Of a DNA stretch of 64,000 bases, positions 19,072-27,622 are shown one piece after another. A program made the position numbers and the translations under genes. Below the pieces are notes generated by a model, which was not told where the DNA came from, ran no database searches, and saw only the letters and a program-made list of their open reading frames with translations. Source of the DNA: Gammaproteobacteria bacterium. GTDB lineage: Bacteria; Pseudomonadota; Gammaproteobacteria; Enterobacterales; Psychrobiaceae. Where the stretch lies: the NCBI GenBank assembly GCA_013214945.1, contig JABSRT010000001.1:1-64000 (forward strand), given 5' to 3'. The number at the start of each line of letters is the position of its first letter. Position 1 is the stretch's first letter.

Positions 19072-19308
19072 TTAGTCTTCAGGCAATGATTCAAATTGAT
19101 TTTTTTTGTCTTGATACCATTGCTCCATCGCTGCTGGGTTTTGCATTAACAGTTCCATTTTAGCCATTTCATCAAGATGAACCTGATCCTGTTTTTGGAA
19201 CATTTCTCTGCCATGCTGCTTGCTTTACTGTGCTATTTCGTCAAAAGAGTTGGCTTGAAACTCTTTGTTACACGCGCCACCTAGCTGCTTGCAGGTCATT
19301 GTTTTCAT
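19072..19308 (-). pseudogene. DUF1059-like small protein gene interrupted by an in-frame TAA
   Basis: A minus-strand frame begins at ATG 19308 behind AGGAGTG and reads MKTMTCKQLGGACNKEFQAN..., the hallmark start of DUF1059 proteins. Codon 28 (19227-19225) is TAA. The same frame continues for 50 more codons (SKQHGREMFQKQDQVHLDEM...FESLPED) to a normal stop. Family proteins run through this point, so a single base change (for example TTA or CAA to TAA) seems to have broken the gene. A sequencing error is the alternative. Neither half is long enough to stand out on its own. Confidence 0.8.
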
Positions 19309-19790
19309 ATTGCACTCCTATATTGCTAATTGTGCTTTAGTCATCATAGTCGAACAGCGAATTTTGCGCTGAAATATACTCGGTTTAATAATCGCCAGAA
19401 ACGTTTATTTCGAAAGGTGACTATAGGAGTAGCATATGTTTGGTTAACACTTTCGGTCGAGTAATCAGGGTGGGGTATCGTCGCTATCATATGGCTTAGA
19501 TTCTTACTTTGGGGACTATTATTTATGGTCTCGGTCTTTTTAATATTTATTATGTATCAATTAATATTCAAGTAACGGCTATTTAAGCAAACTTTTAAAC
19601 CGCTATTATAGGTATTATTAAGGTTAAACAGCGGTATTAAGTGATAATTGCGAAAAGTAGAGTAACTTATCTAATATGAGGCGGAAATTAAATATCTTAT
19701 ATTCAACTGATTAATTTATAGTGAATTATATTTAAGTCGTTGTTAGTATGACAAGGTAGTTAGTTATTGAAGCGTAAAGAAGGGAATCTT
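19309..19790. other. 482-bp intergenic region upstream of the HD-GYP gene
   Basis: AT-rich DNA carrying the ribosome-binding site of the DUF1059 gene at one end and the HD-GYP gene leader at the other. No gene, strong hairpin or clear operator was seen. Confidence 0.4.
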
Positions 19791-22700
19791 ATGCGGATTA
19801 AAGTAGGAAATAACAAATATCAAACATCGATACGATTGACCGTCTTAGGTGCGTTTATATTTGCAAATGTTCTGATTGCTTGTGTCGCGATCGGGCTCCA
19901 ATATTATTTTAGTAAGGGCATTGCGACCGAATCAGCTTACGCATCATTCGATGCTACCGCTTCTCAAACTGCCACATATCTTGAGCGAATCGATCAACAA
20001 GCGACTTCATCGACCAACACCTTAGCCAGTTACCCTAATATTGTCGACGGTGACTCAGTGGGCGCACAAACGCAATTGTTATTTGCTCAAACGATGCAAA
20101 ACACCCCTAGTTTTTATTCAGCTTTTATTGGTTTTGAAAATGACGATCTCTATCAATTAATCAATCTAGAAACCAGCTTGGAAGTTCGGCGGACTTTAAA
20201 AGCATTACCAAGCGACCGTTGGTGTGTAGCAACGATATCGATTGAATCGGGGCAACGTATTAGAAGAGTTTATTATTACGATAACGACTTTGTTTTGCGA
20301 AAATCGACGGCAGAAGTTAGCTCTTATTTGGCGACTTCACGCTCTTGGTATATCGACGCTAAAGCTAATGATATACACAAAACCTTACCCTATATGTTTA
20401 AAAGTATAAAAGCACCTGGGCAAACATATTCTAAGATTATCCCCGGAACTCATCACGTGCTAGCTGTAGATATAGCACTTTCATCACTGTCATTACGCTT
20501 GCAACAACGAAAAATTGATGGAGAAGGCGAAATCTATCTGTACCAAAGATCGGGTGAAATCATTGCGAGCAATCAATCTAACCCATTTGAGGATATTCTG
20601 ACCGAGGTAAAGCCATTAACCTTAACAGAACAACAACAGGCGTTAGTTGCCTCACTAAAGACAGTAAGAACCGCTAATTTTAACGATTGGTTACCGATTG
20701 ATTTTATGGCCTCTGGTGAACCCCAAGGTTATACCATGGATATTTTGGCGATAATCGCGGAAAAAACAGGCTTGTCTTTTGATTATATTAATGGAAAATC
20801 TTGGCCACAGTTACTCGAACTTTATCGCAACGATAAAATAGATCTATTACCATCAGTTTCCGGCAGTGCAGCTAAACTAGGTCTTGGCAATCTATCGGGC
20901 TCTTTTATCAATTTACCCTTTGCTGTCATCACTTCACATGGACAACCCGAAATTTCAAAGGTTGGGCAACTCAATGGTAAACGGCTGGGCATTAGTACTG
21001 GTAACGTGATTATCAGCTCAATTCGTCAAAACTACCCTAAGATCCAATTGATAGAATATCCATTATTAAAAGATGTTTTTAACGCGGTTCAAACAGGGAA
21101 AGTCGATGCTGGCATTGACAGTAAAGTAGTATTAAGTCATACCGCTAAACAGTTATTTATTGATGATGTAAAGTTTCACCCGAGTCTAGACTTTTCACCG
21201 TTTGAAATAGCGGGTTCTTTGCATATGGCTAGCAAAAACATACCCTTATTAGAGCTTATCAATCAAGCAATCGAATCAATTAAGCCGCAGTTAAAAGCCC
21301 AGCTAGCTCAAAAGTGGGGCGTGAGATCAAATAAACGAATTATTAATAAATCACAAGGCGTTGTACCCTATAAATTATTAATAGACTTAGTTAATTTACC
21401 TGAAAATTTCAATAAAATATCTCATCATGAAATTGCAGGAATACCACATTTTGTCTATGTGAAAGAATTAGCCAATGGGGAAATGTTTACCGTTGTTGTC
21501 CCAATTTCTCGGGTGTTAGGGAAAAGTTTGACCCAAATTCAATGGTCAATGACCATCACTGGTATTTGTTTATTGGTGATGTTATTGCTTTCTTGGATGT
21601 TTGTTTCACCAATTGTTAATCCGATCCGCAAGTTATCACTACAAAATAAATTGATTAAACAAAGACACTATGACCAAGTAACACCGATCGAAAGCAATAT
21701 TATTGAGCTAGAAGAGCTGTCGCAGTCGATGATTGAAATGAGTAAGTCGATTCAGCAACACGAAAAAGAACAAGCCGAGTTGCTCGAGTCATTTATTAAA
21801 ATTATTAGTCAGGCCATTGATGATAAATCTCATTACACCGCTGGTCATTGTGCCCGTGTGCCCGAAATAGCTATGGCACTAGCGAAAGAAGCATCCAATA
21901 GTAAGCATGGACCATTTGAAAACTTTTCGTTTAAAAATGAGAGTGAGCTTCGCGAGTTTAACATTGCCAGTTGGTTACATGATTGTGGCAAGATAACCAC
22001 ACCGGTACACATTGTCGATAAAGGCACTAAATTAGAAGTAATTTACAACCGGATCCACGAAATACGGATGCGATTTGAAGTATTGTGGCGCGATGCTGAA
22101 ATAGACTACTTGAATAAAAAAATAGCCTCGCCAGATAATGAACCTAGCGATGCGACTGAGCTGGATGCTGTACGACAAAAACTGCAACAGGATTTTGCGT
22201 TTATTGCCCAAGCCAATATTGGCGGTGAATTTATGGACAGTAAACATATTGAACAACTAAACTCATTGGCCAATACTACTTGGCAGCGTAATTTTGATGA
22301 TGGTTTGGGTTTATCACCGGTTGAAGATACGGCGCGAAGAGCACAAAAAATTGAGTTACCTGCGACTGAGTATTTATTGGCTGACAAACTCGAACATGTT
22401 ACACCGCGCAACGGTTCAATGACATTTGAGCCTAAATTTGGGATCAAAATGGATATACCACCCAATGAGAGCAATCATGGCGAATTATATAATCTATCGA
22501 TTGGTCGTGGCACGTTAACCCCTGAAGATCGCTATATTATCAATGAACACACTATTAGCACGATTAAAATGCTAGAGGCGCTGCCATTACCACCTGAGCT
22601 GTCAAATGTTCCACGTTATGCATCTACTCATCATGAGACATTAATTGGTACTGGTTATCCGCGTAAGTTGAGCGCAAAAGATCTTTCGATCCCAGAAAGG

Positions 22701-23009
22701 GTCATGGTGGTAGCCGATATATTCGAAGCGCTGACAGCGGCAGACCGTCCCTACAAAAAAGCAAAACCTGTTAGTGTCGCAGTCGATATACTTCATAAAA
22801 TGGCACTCGACCAGCATCTTGATATCGATGTGTTTGAATTATTGCTGACCAGCGGAATTTATCTTAGCTATGCCAATAAGTATATGGACGAAGCTCAGAT
22901 AGACACCGTAGATATTAACAAGTATATCCGCTGTCGTCGCGACGAGGGTCCAGTCAAAGATAGAGGAACTGTAAACAAATCGCGGGTTACGGAAAGTGAA
23001 ACTAGCTAA
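19791..23009 (+). CDS. Membrane receptor with Cache-like, SBP_bac_3 and HD-GYP-type domains
   Basis: The 1072-residue protein starts at ATG 19791 with GAAGGGA upstream; the earlier TTG at 19767 is less likely. A helix at 18-41 leads to a periplasmic Cache-like region (about 45-290). An amino-acid-binding SBP_bac_3 domain follows (about 295-507: WLPIDFMASGEPQGYTMDILAIIAEKTGL, KWG end), then a second helix (585-607), a HAMP-like linker and a cytoplasmic HD domain (HCARVPE about 686, LHDCGK about 729, HHETLIGTGYP about 947). About 200 residues separate the HD and HHE motifs, much more than in compact HD-GYP phosphodiesterases. Probably hydrolyses cyclic-di-GMP in response to a periplasmic ligand. 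Confidence 0.85.
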   Translation: MRIKVGNNKYQTSIRLTVLGAFIFANVLIACVAIGLQYYFSKGIATESAYASFDATASQTATYLERIDQQATSSTNTLASYPNIVDGDSVGAQTQLLFAQTMQNTPSFYSAFIGFENDDLYQLINLETSLEVRRTLKALPSDRWCVATISIESGQRIRRVYYYDNDFVLRKSTAEVSSYLATSRSWYIDAKANDIHKTLPYMFKSIKAPGQTYSKIIPGTHHVLAVDIALSSLSLRLQQRKIDGEGEIYLYQRSGEIIASNQSNPFEDILTEVKPLTLTEQQQALVASLKTVRTANFNDWLPIDFMASGEPQGYTMDILAIIAEKTGLSFDYINGKSWPQLLELYRNDKIDLLPSVSGSAAKLGLGNLSGSFINLPFAVITSHGQPEISKVGQLNGKRLGISTGNVIISSIRQNYPKIQLIEYPLLKDVFNAVQTGKVDAGIDSKVVLSHTAKQLFIDDVKFHPSLDFSPFEIAGSLHMASKNIPLLELINQAIESIKPQLKAQLAQKWGVRSNKRIINKSQGVVPYKLLIDLVNLPENFNKISHHEIAGIPHFVYVKELANGEMFTVVVPISRVLGKSLTQIQWSMTITGICLLVMLLLSWMFVSPIVNPIRKLSLQNKLIKQRHYDQVTPIESNIIELEELSQSMIEMSKSIQQHEKEQAELLESFIKIISQAIDDKSHYTAGHCARVPEIAMALAKEASNSKHGPFENFSFKNESELREFNIASWLHDCGKITTPVHIVDKGTKLEVIYNRIHEIRMRFEVLWRDAEIDYLNKKIASPDNEPSDATELDAVRQKLQQDFAFIAQANIGGEFMDSKHIEQLNSLANTTWQRNFDDGLGLSPVEDTARRAQKIELPATEYLLADKLEHVTPRNGSMTFEPKFGIKMDIPPNESNHGELYNLSIGRGTLTPEDRYIINEHTISTIKMLEALPLPPELSNVPRYASTHHETLIGTGYPRKLSAKDLSIPERVMVVADIFEALTAADRPYKKAKPVSVAVDILHKMALDQHLDIDVFELLLTSGIYLSYANKYMDEAQIDTVDINKYIRCRRDEGPVKDRGTVNKSRVTESETS

Positions 23010-23037
23010 TGTTGGTATTTTTCGTGTGCTAACCATC

Positions 23038-23065
23038 GCCTAATTGTTAATTAGGCTGGGTTTTT
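23038..23065 (+). terminator. Intrinsic terminator after the HD-GYP receptor gene
   Basis: GCCTAATT pairs with AATTAGGC around GTT, followed by TGGGTTTTT. It is followed by imperfect direct repeats of TTAGGTCGGAGGC type (about 23065-23100). Confidence 0.8.
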
Positions 23066-23208
23066 AGGTTGGAGGCTTTAGGTCGGAGGCCTTAGGTAAG
23101 GGGCCTAGGGTGCTTGTACGCTAGCTGTCTTTTAATTTAACCGTAAAAACTTGTTCGATATTAATCTCGTTTATCCAATAGTTATCTATAATCAAAATCA
23201 TTGGATAA

Positions 23209-24693
23209 ATGAGTATAAAAATTATGAACAAAACCAATAAACTATTTACTTATCTTTTTACGGCGTTATTTATCGAAAGCTTATTTCTAGGTTTCTATTT
23301 CGATTCATTTTTATCGGCTTTTGTCATTGGCTTACCTGCATTACTTATCCCACTTTATTTTTATCGAGTAGCGCCAACTGCGACGCTGACCAAGCACATA
23401 TCGGCACTTTCAACCATGCTATTTTCTGCGTTGCATATTCACCAAGCAAACGGCATGGTTGAGATGCACTTTGAAATTTTCATTTTGATGGCTTGTTTAA
23501 TTATTTACCAAGACTGGAAAGTTTTTATTACCGCAATTGTGGTGGTTGCTGTGCATCATGTCTCATTTTATTTCTTGCAAGTTAATGGCGTTGGCGTTTT
23601 TATCTTTGAACCAGATCGACTCGCATTCTCGATGGTGATAATTCATGGAATTTATGCCATTGCTGAATCACTAATCGCTGGCTTTATGGCAAAAAAAATG
23701 GCGGATGAATCTAAGGTTGGTGATGAGTTATCGCGGGTAGCTAAAGAATTGGCGTCAGATGCTAATGCCATTGATTTGAGCATTAAAACCGTCGCAAATA
23801 ATAACAGCACCTTACTGTCATTTAACGAACTGTTAGATCTTTTATATCGCGTTATTTATCGAGTAAAAGAGCAAGTTGAGGAACTTAACATCAATTCCAA
23901 TAATTTGATGGCCACAAAAGTTGAATTGGAACAGTCATCGTTTCAGCGTCAAGAGAAAACAGCAGAAATAGCTACCGCGGCAGAGCAAATGGCAGTAACC
24001 GTTGCATCTATCGCGCAAGAAACGAATCAATTAAGCGATAAAATGCAAGAAGCGAACAATTACACTCAAGAGACTAATGACTATATTGTTAAAATAAACG
24101 AACAAAATAACAATTTGACCTTGGCACTGGAAAATACCAGCGCTCATGTTACCGAACTTGCTAACTCAACCGATGCAATTTCAAATGTATTAACCGAAAT
24201 TACGAGCATTGCAGACCAAACAAATTTATTAGCTTTAAATGCTGCGATTGAAGCTGCCAGAGCAGGAGAACAAGGCAGGGGCTTTGCTGTGGTTGCCGAC
24301 GAAGTGCGGGCATTAGCAAATAGAACGAAAGAAAGTACTGATAAAATCGGTGGCACATTATCACTTTTACAAAATTATTCTAAACTAACAACCGATTCAA
24401 TGACCAATAGCATTGAAACGGTTCAGTCAGTTATTGAAAGTGCCGATATGGCGCAGCAAAAAATAGCTCAAGCATCGAGTTTAGTTGAACAAGCGAGTGC
24501 CGTATCAATTAGTGTCGCTGCTGCGATTGAACAACAAGCGATGACCACTGAAACCATCGCAGCCAACGCCGAGGTACTAAGGGGTACGGTTGAGGGGGAT
24601 ATCGAAAAAGTAGCAACCTTAGGTTTAGAAACAACCCGAGTAAGTGATACAGCAAGTGAAATGGATGATAATATTTCTCGTTTTAAATTTTAA
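23209..24693 (+). CDS. Methyl-accepting chemotaxis protein with histidine-rich multi-helix sensor
   Basis: The 494-residue protein has five or six membrane helices in residues 1-170 with no large periplasmic domain. Conserved histidines sit in [15 protein letters not shown] and [11 protein letters not shown] cytoplasmic coiled coil follows, then the signalling hairpin [41 protein letters not shown] and flanking methylation-type helices. It probably reports a membrane or gaseous/metal signal to CheA/CheW; the ligand is unknown. A paralogue split by a stop codon lies at 58066-59538. An alternative start is ATG 23224, which aligns with the paralogue's MHKTN. Confidence 0.9.
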   Translation: MSIKIMNKTNKLFTYLFTALFIESLFLGFYFDSFLSAFVIGLPALLIPLYFYRVAPTATLTKHISALSTMLFSALHIHQANGMVEMHFEIFILMACLIIYQDWKVFITAIVVVAVHHVSFYFLQVNGVGVFIFEPDRLAFSMVIIHGIYAIAESLIAGFMAKKMADESKVGDELSRVAKELASDANAIDLSIKTVANNNSTLLSFNELLDLLYRVIYRVKEQVEELNINSNNLMATKVELEQSSFQRQEKTAEIATAAEQMAVTVASIAQETNQLSDKMQEANNYTQETNDYIVKINEQNNNLTLALENTSAHVTELANSTDAISNVLTEITSIADQTNLLALNAAIEAARAGEQGRGFAVVADEVRALANRTKESTDKIGGTLSLLQNYSKLTTDSMTNSIETVQSVIESADMAQQKIAQASSLVEQASAVSISVAAAIEQQAMTTETIAANAEVLRGTVEGDIEKVATLGLETTRVSDTASEMDDNISRFKF

Positions 24694-24849
24694 CTTCACC
24701 AGGCTCGGCTATTAATTTTTAAGCTAATTGTATCGTGCAAATACACTTAATAGTTCGGTCTGGGTTTACCCTAACATCAAATAGTTTATACCTATGTGGC
24801 ACAGTCAAAACAATAACGTTATGAGTATGCTACCAGTAGTATAGTAAAA

Positions 24850-24880
24850 CCCGTCGATGACATTACGCGTCTGCGACGGG
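24850..24880 (-). terminator. Intrinsic terminator for the minus-strand gene at 24913
   Basis: On the minus strand CCCGTCG pairs with CGACGGG over a 17-base loop and is followed by TTTTACT. It lies 33 bases beyond the stop. Confidence 0.65.
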
Positions 24881-24912
24881 AAGCTGGGGGCTAATATAAT
24901 TTTATTACAAGG

Positions 24913-25485
24913 TTACTCGAATCGAGCTTTAATCCCAGCAATGGCCGCTTCACCGTCTGGCGGTAACAATAACAACCAGTTGCCATCATGTAACTTTAAC
25001 CGTTGTACAATATCCTTACTAGCAGACAGACCATTAATATTCATCGTGAGAGTATAACTGACGTACGCAAGGTCATTTTTGTGTGCAACATTAACAATTT
25101 CAAACTGTGACGACTTCATCAAGGTAAGGGTTTTTGGCTGAGCTTTAGCAATTACATCATTAAGTCGTTTGTATGCTGCCTTATCGGTCAGCATGTTATA
25201 TTGAGATAAATTTCGAACCGAAAAAAGCGGTAGTAACTCTCGCTTCGCAAGTTCTTTTTTATTACCCATTAAAGCGTTTGTGATGGTAGTTCTGAATTTT
25301 TTAAGCGCCTGCGGATGCATTAAGTTGGACATGCTAACAGTATCGTATACCTTTACTGACTCATAATACTTACCAATACCAATACCAATACCAATACCAA
25401 TAGCAATCTCAACATCTGACACTTCTGTCGCGTGGGCTGACAGGGTTAATAATAGTCCTGCAATTAATATAGAAATATTTTTCAT
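24913..25485 (-). CDS. Exported protein of unknown function with a repeat-encoded (Ile-Gly)5 tract
   Basis: The 190-residue protein has signal peptide MKNISILIAGLLLTLSAHA and AGAGGAAT upstream of the ATG. Right after the predicted cleavage site comes EIAIGIGIGIGIGKYYE, encoded by hexanucleotide repeats. The rest (about 40-190) is a soluble domain with no motif I recognise; it ends GNWLLLLPPDGEAAIAGIKARFE, which resembles small periplasmic proteins that monitor or bind, but no function is claimed. It is a single gene with its own terminator. Confidence 0.7.
   Translation of the reverse strand: MKNISILIAGLLLTLSAHATEVSDVEIAIGIGIGIGIGKYYESVKVYDTVSMSNLMHPQALKKFRTTITNALMGNKKELAKRELLPLFSVRNLSQYNMLTDKAAYKRLNDVIAKAQPKTLTLMKSSQFEIVNVAHKNDLAYVSYTLTMNINGLSASKDIVQRLKLHDGNWLLLLPPDGEAAIAGIKARFE
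25371..25406. repeat. 6-bp tandem repeat inside a coding sequence (TACCAA x5 plus TAGCAA)
   Basis: Five exact TACCAA units and one variant. On the coding (minus) strand each unit reads ATT GGT, adding one Ile-Gly pair. Copy-number change keeps the reading frame, so slippage would alter only the length of the tract after the signal peptide. Confidence 0.95.
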
Positions 25486-25804
25486 TGTTATTCCTCTTTA
25501 AGTTTATCGAAAAATTACAAGTTACCTTGCGACGATCAAATCTTGTTAACCTTGGTGCACGAGAATATTTAAAGCAAATTCGCTCAAGATATCTACAAGT
25601 CTAGTTTTTGAAATAACAAAAATACAGCAATGGCAGGAAATTTATCGACTACGAGGAGTTCGTTGGTTATGGAGCAAATGTGTGGGTGAATTTAGTCTGA
25701 GATATTAACGTGTTCTCTGGGCAGTAATTCATACCTATTAGGAATGAGAGCAACACAGGATTAAAGGGTTTTATCAAGCACAGGTGATCACCTAATTAAT
25801 GGGA
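25486..25804. other. 319-bp intergenic region
   Basis: Upstream sequence of the exported-protein gene, then unannotated DNA up to the MITE-like element. No gene or clear structure was seen. Confidence 0.4.
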
Positions 25805-26113
25805 TTGGCTCTGTTCACCTTAAATGTAGCTAGCTTCGTAATACATTGAAAGTGTTGGTGTTTGATAAAGCAAGCTTGTGCAGTATGTTCTTACATGGAT
25901 GTAAGATATTAGGGCAATGCATTTAGGCCATGGACGGGCGTAATTAGAGTAACGCAGGAGCGGTTACCGAGGAGCTATTGCCTAGATGCTGCGCCAGAGC
26001 CTCGAACGTAGGTATAACCCTAATGCCAGCGGCATGAGGAAGTCCGCCGAAGTAGAGATGGATTTACGGCAACGTGCTGTTCAAATGGCAACACTTTAGT
26101 AAAACAGAGTCAA
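25805..26113 (-). mobile_element. MITE-like element, copy 1 (309 bp, intact ends)
   Basis: Left end TTGGCTCTGTT and right end AACAGAGTCAA are inverted repeats (10 of 11 bases; about 17 of 22 when extended). The element is flanked by the 5-bp direct repeat TGGGA (25800-25804 and 26114-26118). It has no coding capacity. Read on the minus strand it shares long blocks with 42955-43204 and with about 57326-57537, including CGGCGGACTTCCTCATGCCG, TACGTTCGAGGCT, CAAGCTTGCTTTATCAAACA and a CTTACATCCATGTAAG palindrome. These are hallmarks of a non-autonomous transposon; the mobilising transposase is not in this window. Confidence 0.8.
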
Positions 26114-26146
26114 TGGGATTGGTATCAGACCAACTAGTTAGACAAA

Positions 26147-26185
26147 CACCCTAAGGTTAACGCTCGTTGCACTAACCTTAGGGTG
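26147..26185 (-). terminator. 13-bp stem-loop, terminator for the 26245 gene
   Basis: CACCCTAAGGTTA pairs perfectly with TAACCTTAGGGTG over a 13-base loop. On the minus strand it is followed by TTTGTC. It is placed between the MITE-like element and the minus-strand gene. Confidence 0.7.
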
Positions 26186-26244
26186 TCGTTGAAAAGTGAA
26201 ACCAGACAATGAAAACGGGATTATCGCTGTGTGATGTTCAGAAA

Positions 26245-26529
26245 TTATTTTATAATTGAAATATCTGTATGTTCGACCACAGTTTTGGCATCTGCTCGCT
26301 CAATTATTTTTACTAATGTGGTTTGAATCGTTTCATCTTTGCGCGCATCTCCTTTGCTGAAAAATCGCTCCTCTTGAGCTTGTGCTCCTTTTTCTATGAT
26401 GAAACCAACAACGACTTCTGATGCACTGCTCTCTGACTGACCCAAATAGGTGATGGTAATTTGAGGGTAACCCTGAAATCCATTCTTAACTCTCTTTGCT
26501 ATGCGTTTGGTCGATTTATCTAAATTCAT
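26245..26529 (-). CDS. Small conserved-looking protein, function unknown
   Basis: The 94-residue soluble protein is MNLDKSTKRIAKRVKNGFQGYPQITITYLGQ..., with a basic N-terminus, a predicted beta-rich middle (VVVGFIIEKGAQAQEERFF) and EHTDISIIK at the end. The composition and the strong downstream hairpin suggest a real gene. I do not recognise the family. The ribosome-binding site (AGGTACC) is weak. It lies between the MITE-like element and a structured intergenic stretch. Confidence 0.55.
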   Translation of the reverse strand: MNLDKSTKRIAKRVKNGFQGYPQITITYLGQSESSASEVVVGFIIEKGAQAQEERFFSKGDARKDETIQTTLVKIIERADAKTVVEHTDISIIK

Positions 26530-26693
26530 AATAGGTACCTAGAAGAAATATCATGCCGTAATAAACGGCTAAGGAATAGTTGGTTAAAATGTGCGGCGAA
26601 ACGGCCCAGATTAAGCCCGAATAGCAAGACAGCGCTAGCTTATTATAAATGGCACATTAATCATAATTTAATTGACCCTATGTGATGCCACTC

Positions 26694-26960
26694 ATCACAA
26701 CTCGAATAGCTGATGAAATTTAAATACAGTACTGAAAAACATCGAGCAATTGAGTTGTTAGACATTTGTTAGGCCGGAGTTAGGTATATAGCTCTGGCCT
26801 AACAAGATAAAAATACTTTTTTCGTCATTTTATCGCTAATTATTTCTGCTTAATATTGATAGTCGGGTTTAAATTCCAGAGTTTTAAATGACAAATTTGG
26901 TAAAAAACAGTTGGCTTTTACTGGTACCTCGCTAATATTAGCGACCTAATTTTTTACCGC
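26694..26960. other. Structured intergenic region with three nested inverted repeats
   Basis: Three foldable segments precede the SUKH gene. (a) 26698-26757: CAACTC...GAGTTG enclosing GATG...CATC. (b) 26768-26802: GTTAGGCCGGAG paired with CTCTGGCCTAAC (one G-U pair). (c) 26899-26960: GGTAAAAAA...TTTTTTACC enclosing the perfect palindrome CGCTAATATTAGCG. Segment (a) with GTTAGAC beside it is loosely reminiscent of an integron attC site, but the core-site rules are not met. The role is unknown. Confidence 0.45.
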
Positions 26961-26994
26961 TTGCAAGACGTTAGCTTTATTGGAGTATTTTCAA

Positions 26995-27444
26995 ATGAAT
27001 AGTATTGATCTATTTGTAACAAACTGGGGCAGTAAAAGCGCTATGGTCCCGATAGATAGTAATGATATTTCAGAGCTAGAATCAAAATTGAAGGTTTTTT
27101 TACCCGATTCATATAAGTATTTAATATCTAGCTATGGTTTGGTTCATAGCCCAAATGTTTTAACTAAAATCTGTGACTTAGGCGTTGATATTTCTGAAGT
27201 TCAAGATTTTTTGAGTTTAGACGATATATTTTCACTATCACAGTTGTATGAAAAGACAGGCATGCCAAAAGGACATATTTTGTTTGCGTCTGACTGTAAA
27301 GGCAATATGTTTTGTTTCAAGCATAGTGATTGTGAAAGTAAGCAAATAGATGCCCCTGTATGGTTTTTTAACCAAAACCTTTGCACTATAACAAAAGTGT
27401 CTAACTCTTTTAGTGAATGGCTTGAGCAGTTCAATCAACTGTAA
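26995..27444 (+). CDS. SMI1/KNR4 (SUKH) domain protein
   Basis: The 149-residue protein shows the SUKH pattern: early NWGSKSAM, then ISELESKLKVFLPDSYKYLISSYG (hydrophobic-LE-LP-Y-L-YG), a central acidic stretch, ILFASDCKGNMFCF, and a C-terminal SFSEWLEQF helix. SUKH proteins often serve as immunity proteins against polymorphic nuclease toxins, but many are orphans. No toxin is adjacent. The ATG at 26995 (TGGAG upstream) is preferred to the TTG at 26980. It appears single, behind a heavily structured leader. Confidence 0.75.
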   Translation: MNSIDLFVTNWGSKSAMVPIDSNDISELESKLKVFLPDSYKYLISSYGLVHSPNVLTKICDLGVDISEVQDFLSLDDIFSLSQLYEKTGMPKGHILFASDCKGNMFCFKHSDCESKQIDAPVWFFNQNLCTITKVSNSFSEWLEQFNQL

Positions 27445-27622
27445 TGCTTCAAATTTATTGAGCAAAGCCGTAATAAAGTAAATGCTGTTCTGATACCACA
27501 ACCGAAGAAATGTTAACTATTCGAAATTAAATAACTAAAATTTAGAAATTTGTGATTTTTTTGTCACCACCGTGTGCTGTTGTGTAATACAATGTAACGA
27601 ATAATACTTAAAAAATTTTTAT

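Noticed and set aside
22106-22474. Minus-strand 122-codon gene inside the HD-GYP receptor
   Set aside because: Shadow frame of a strongly supported plus-strand gene.
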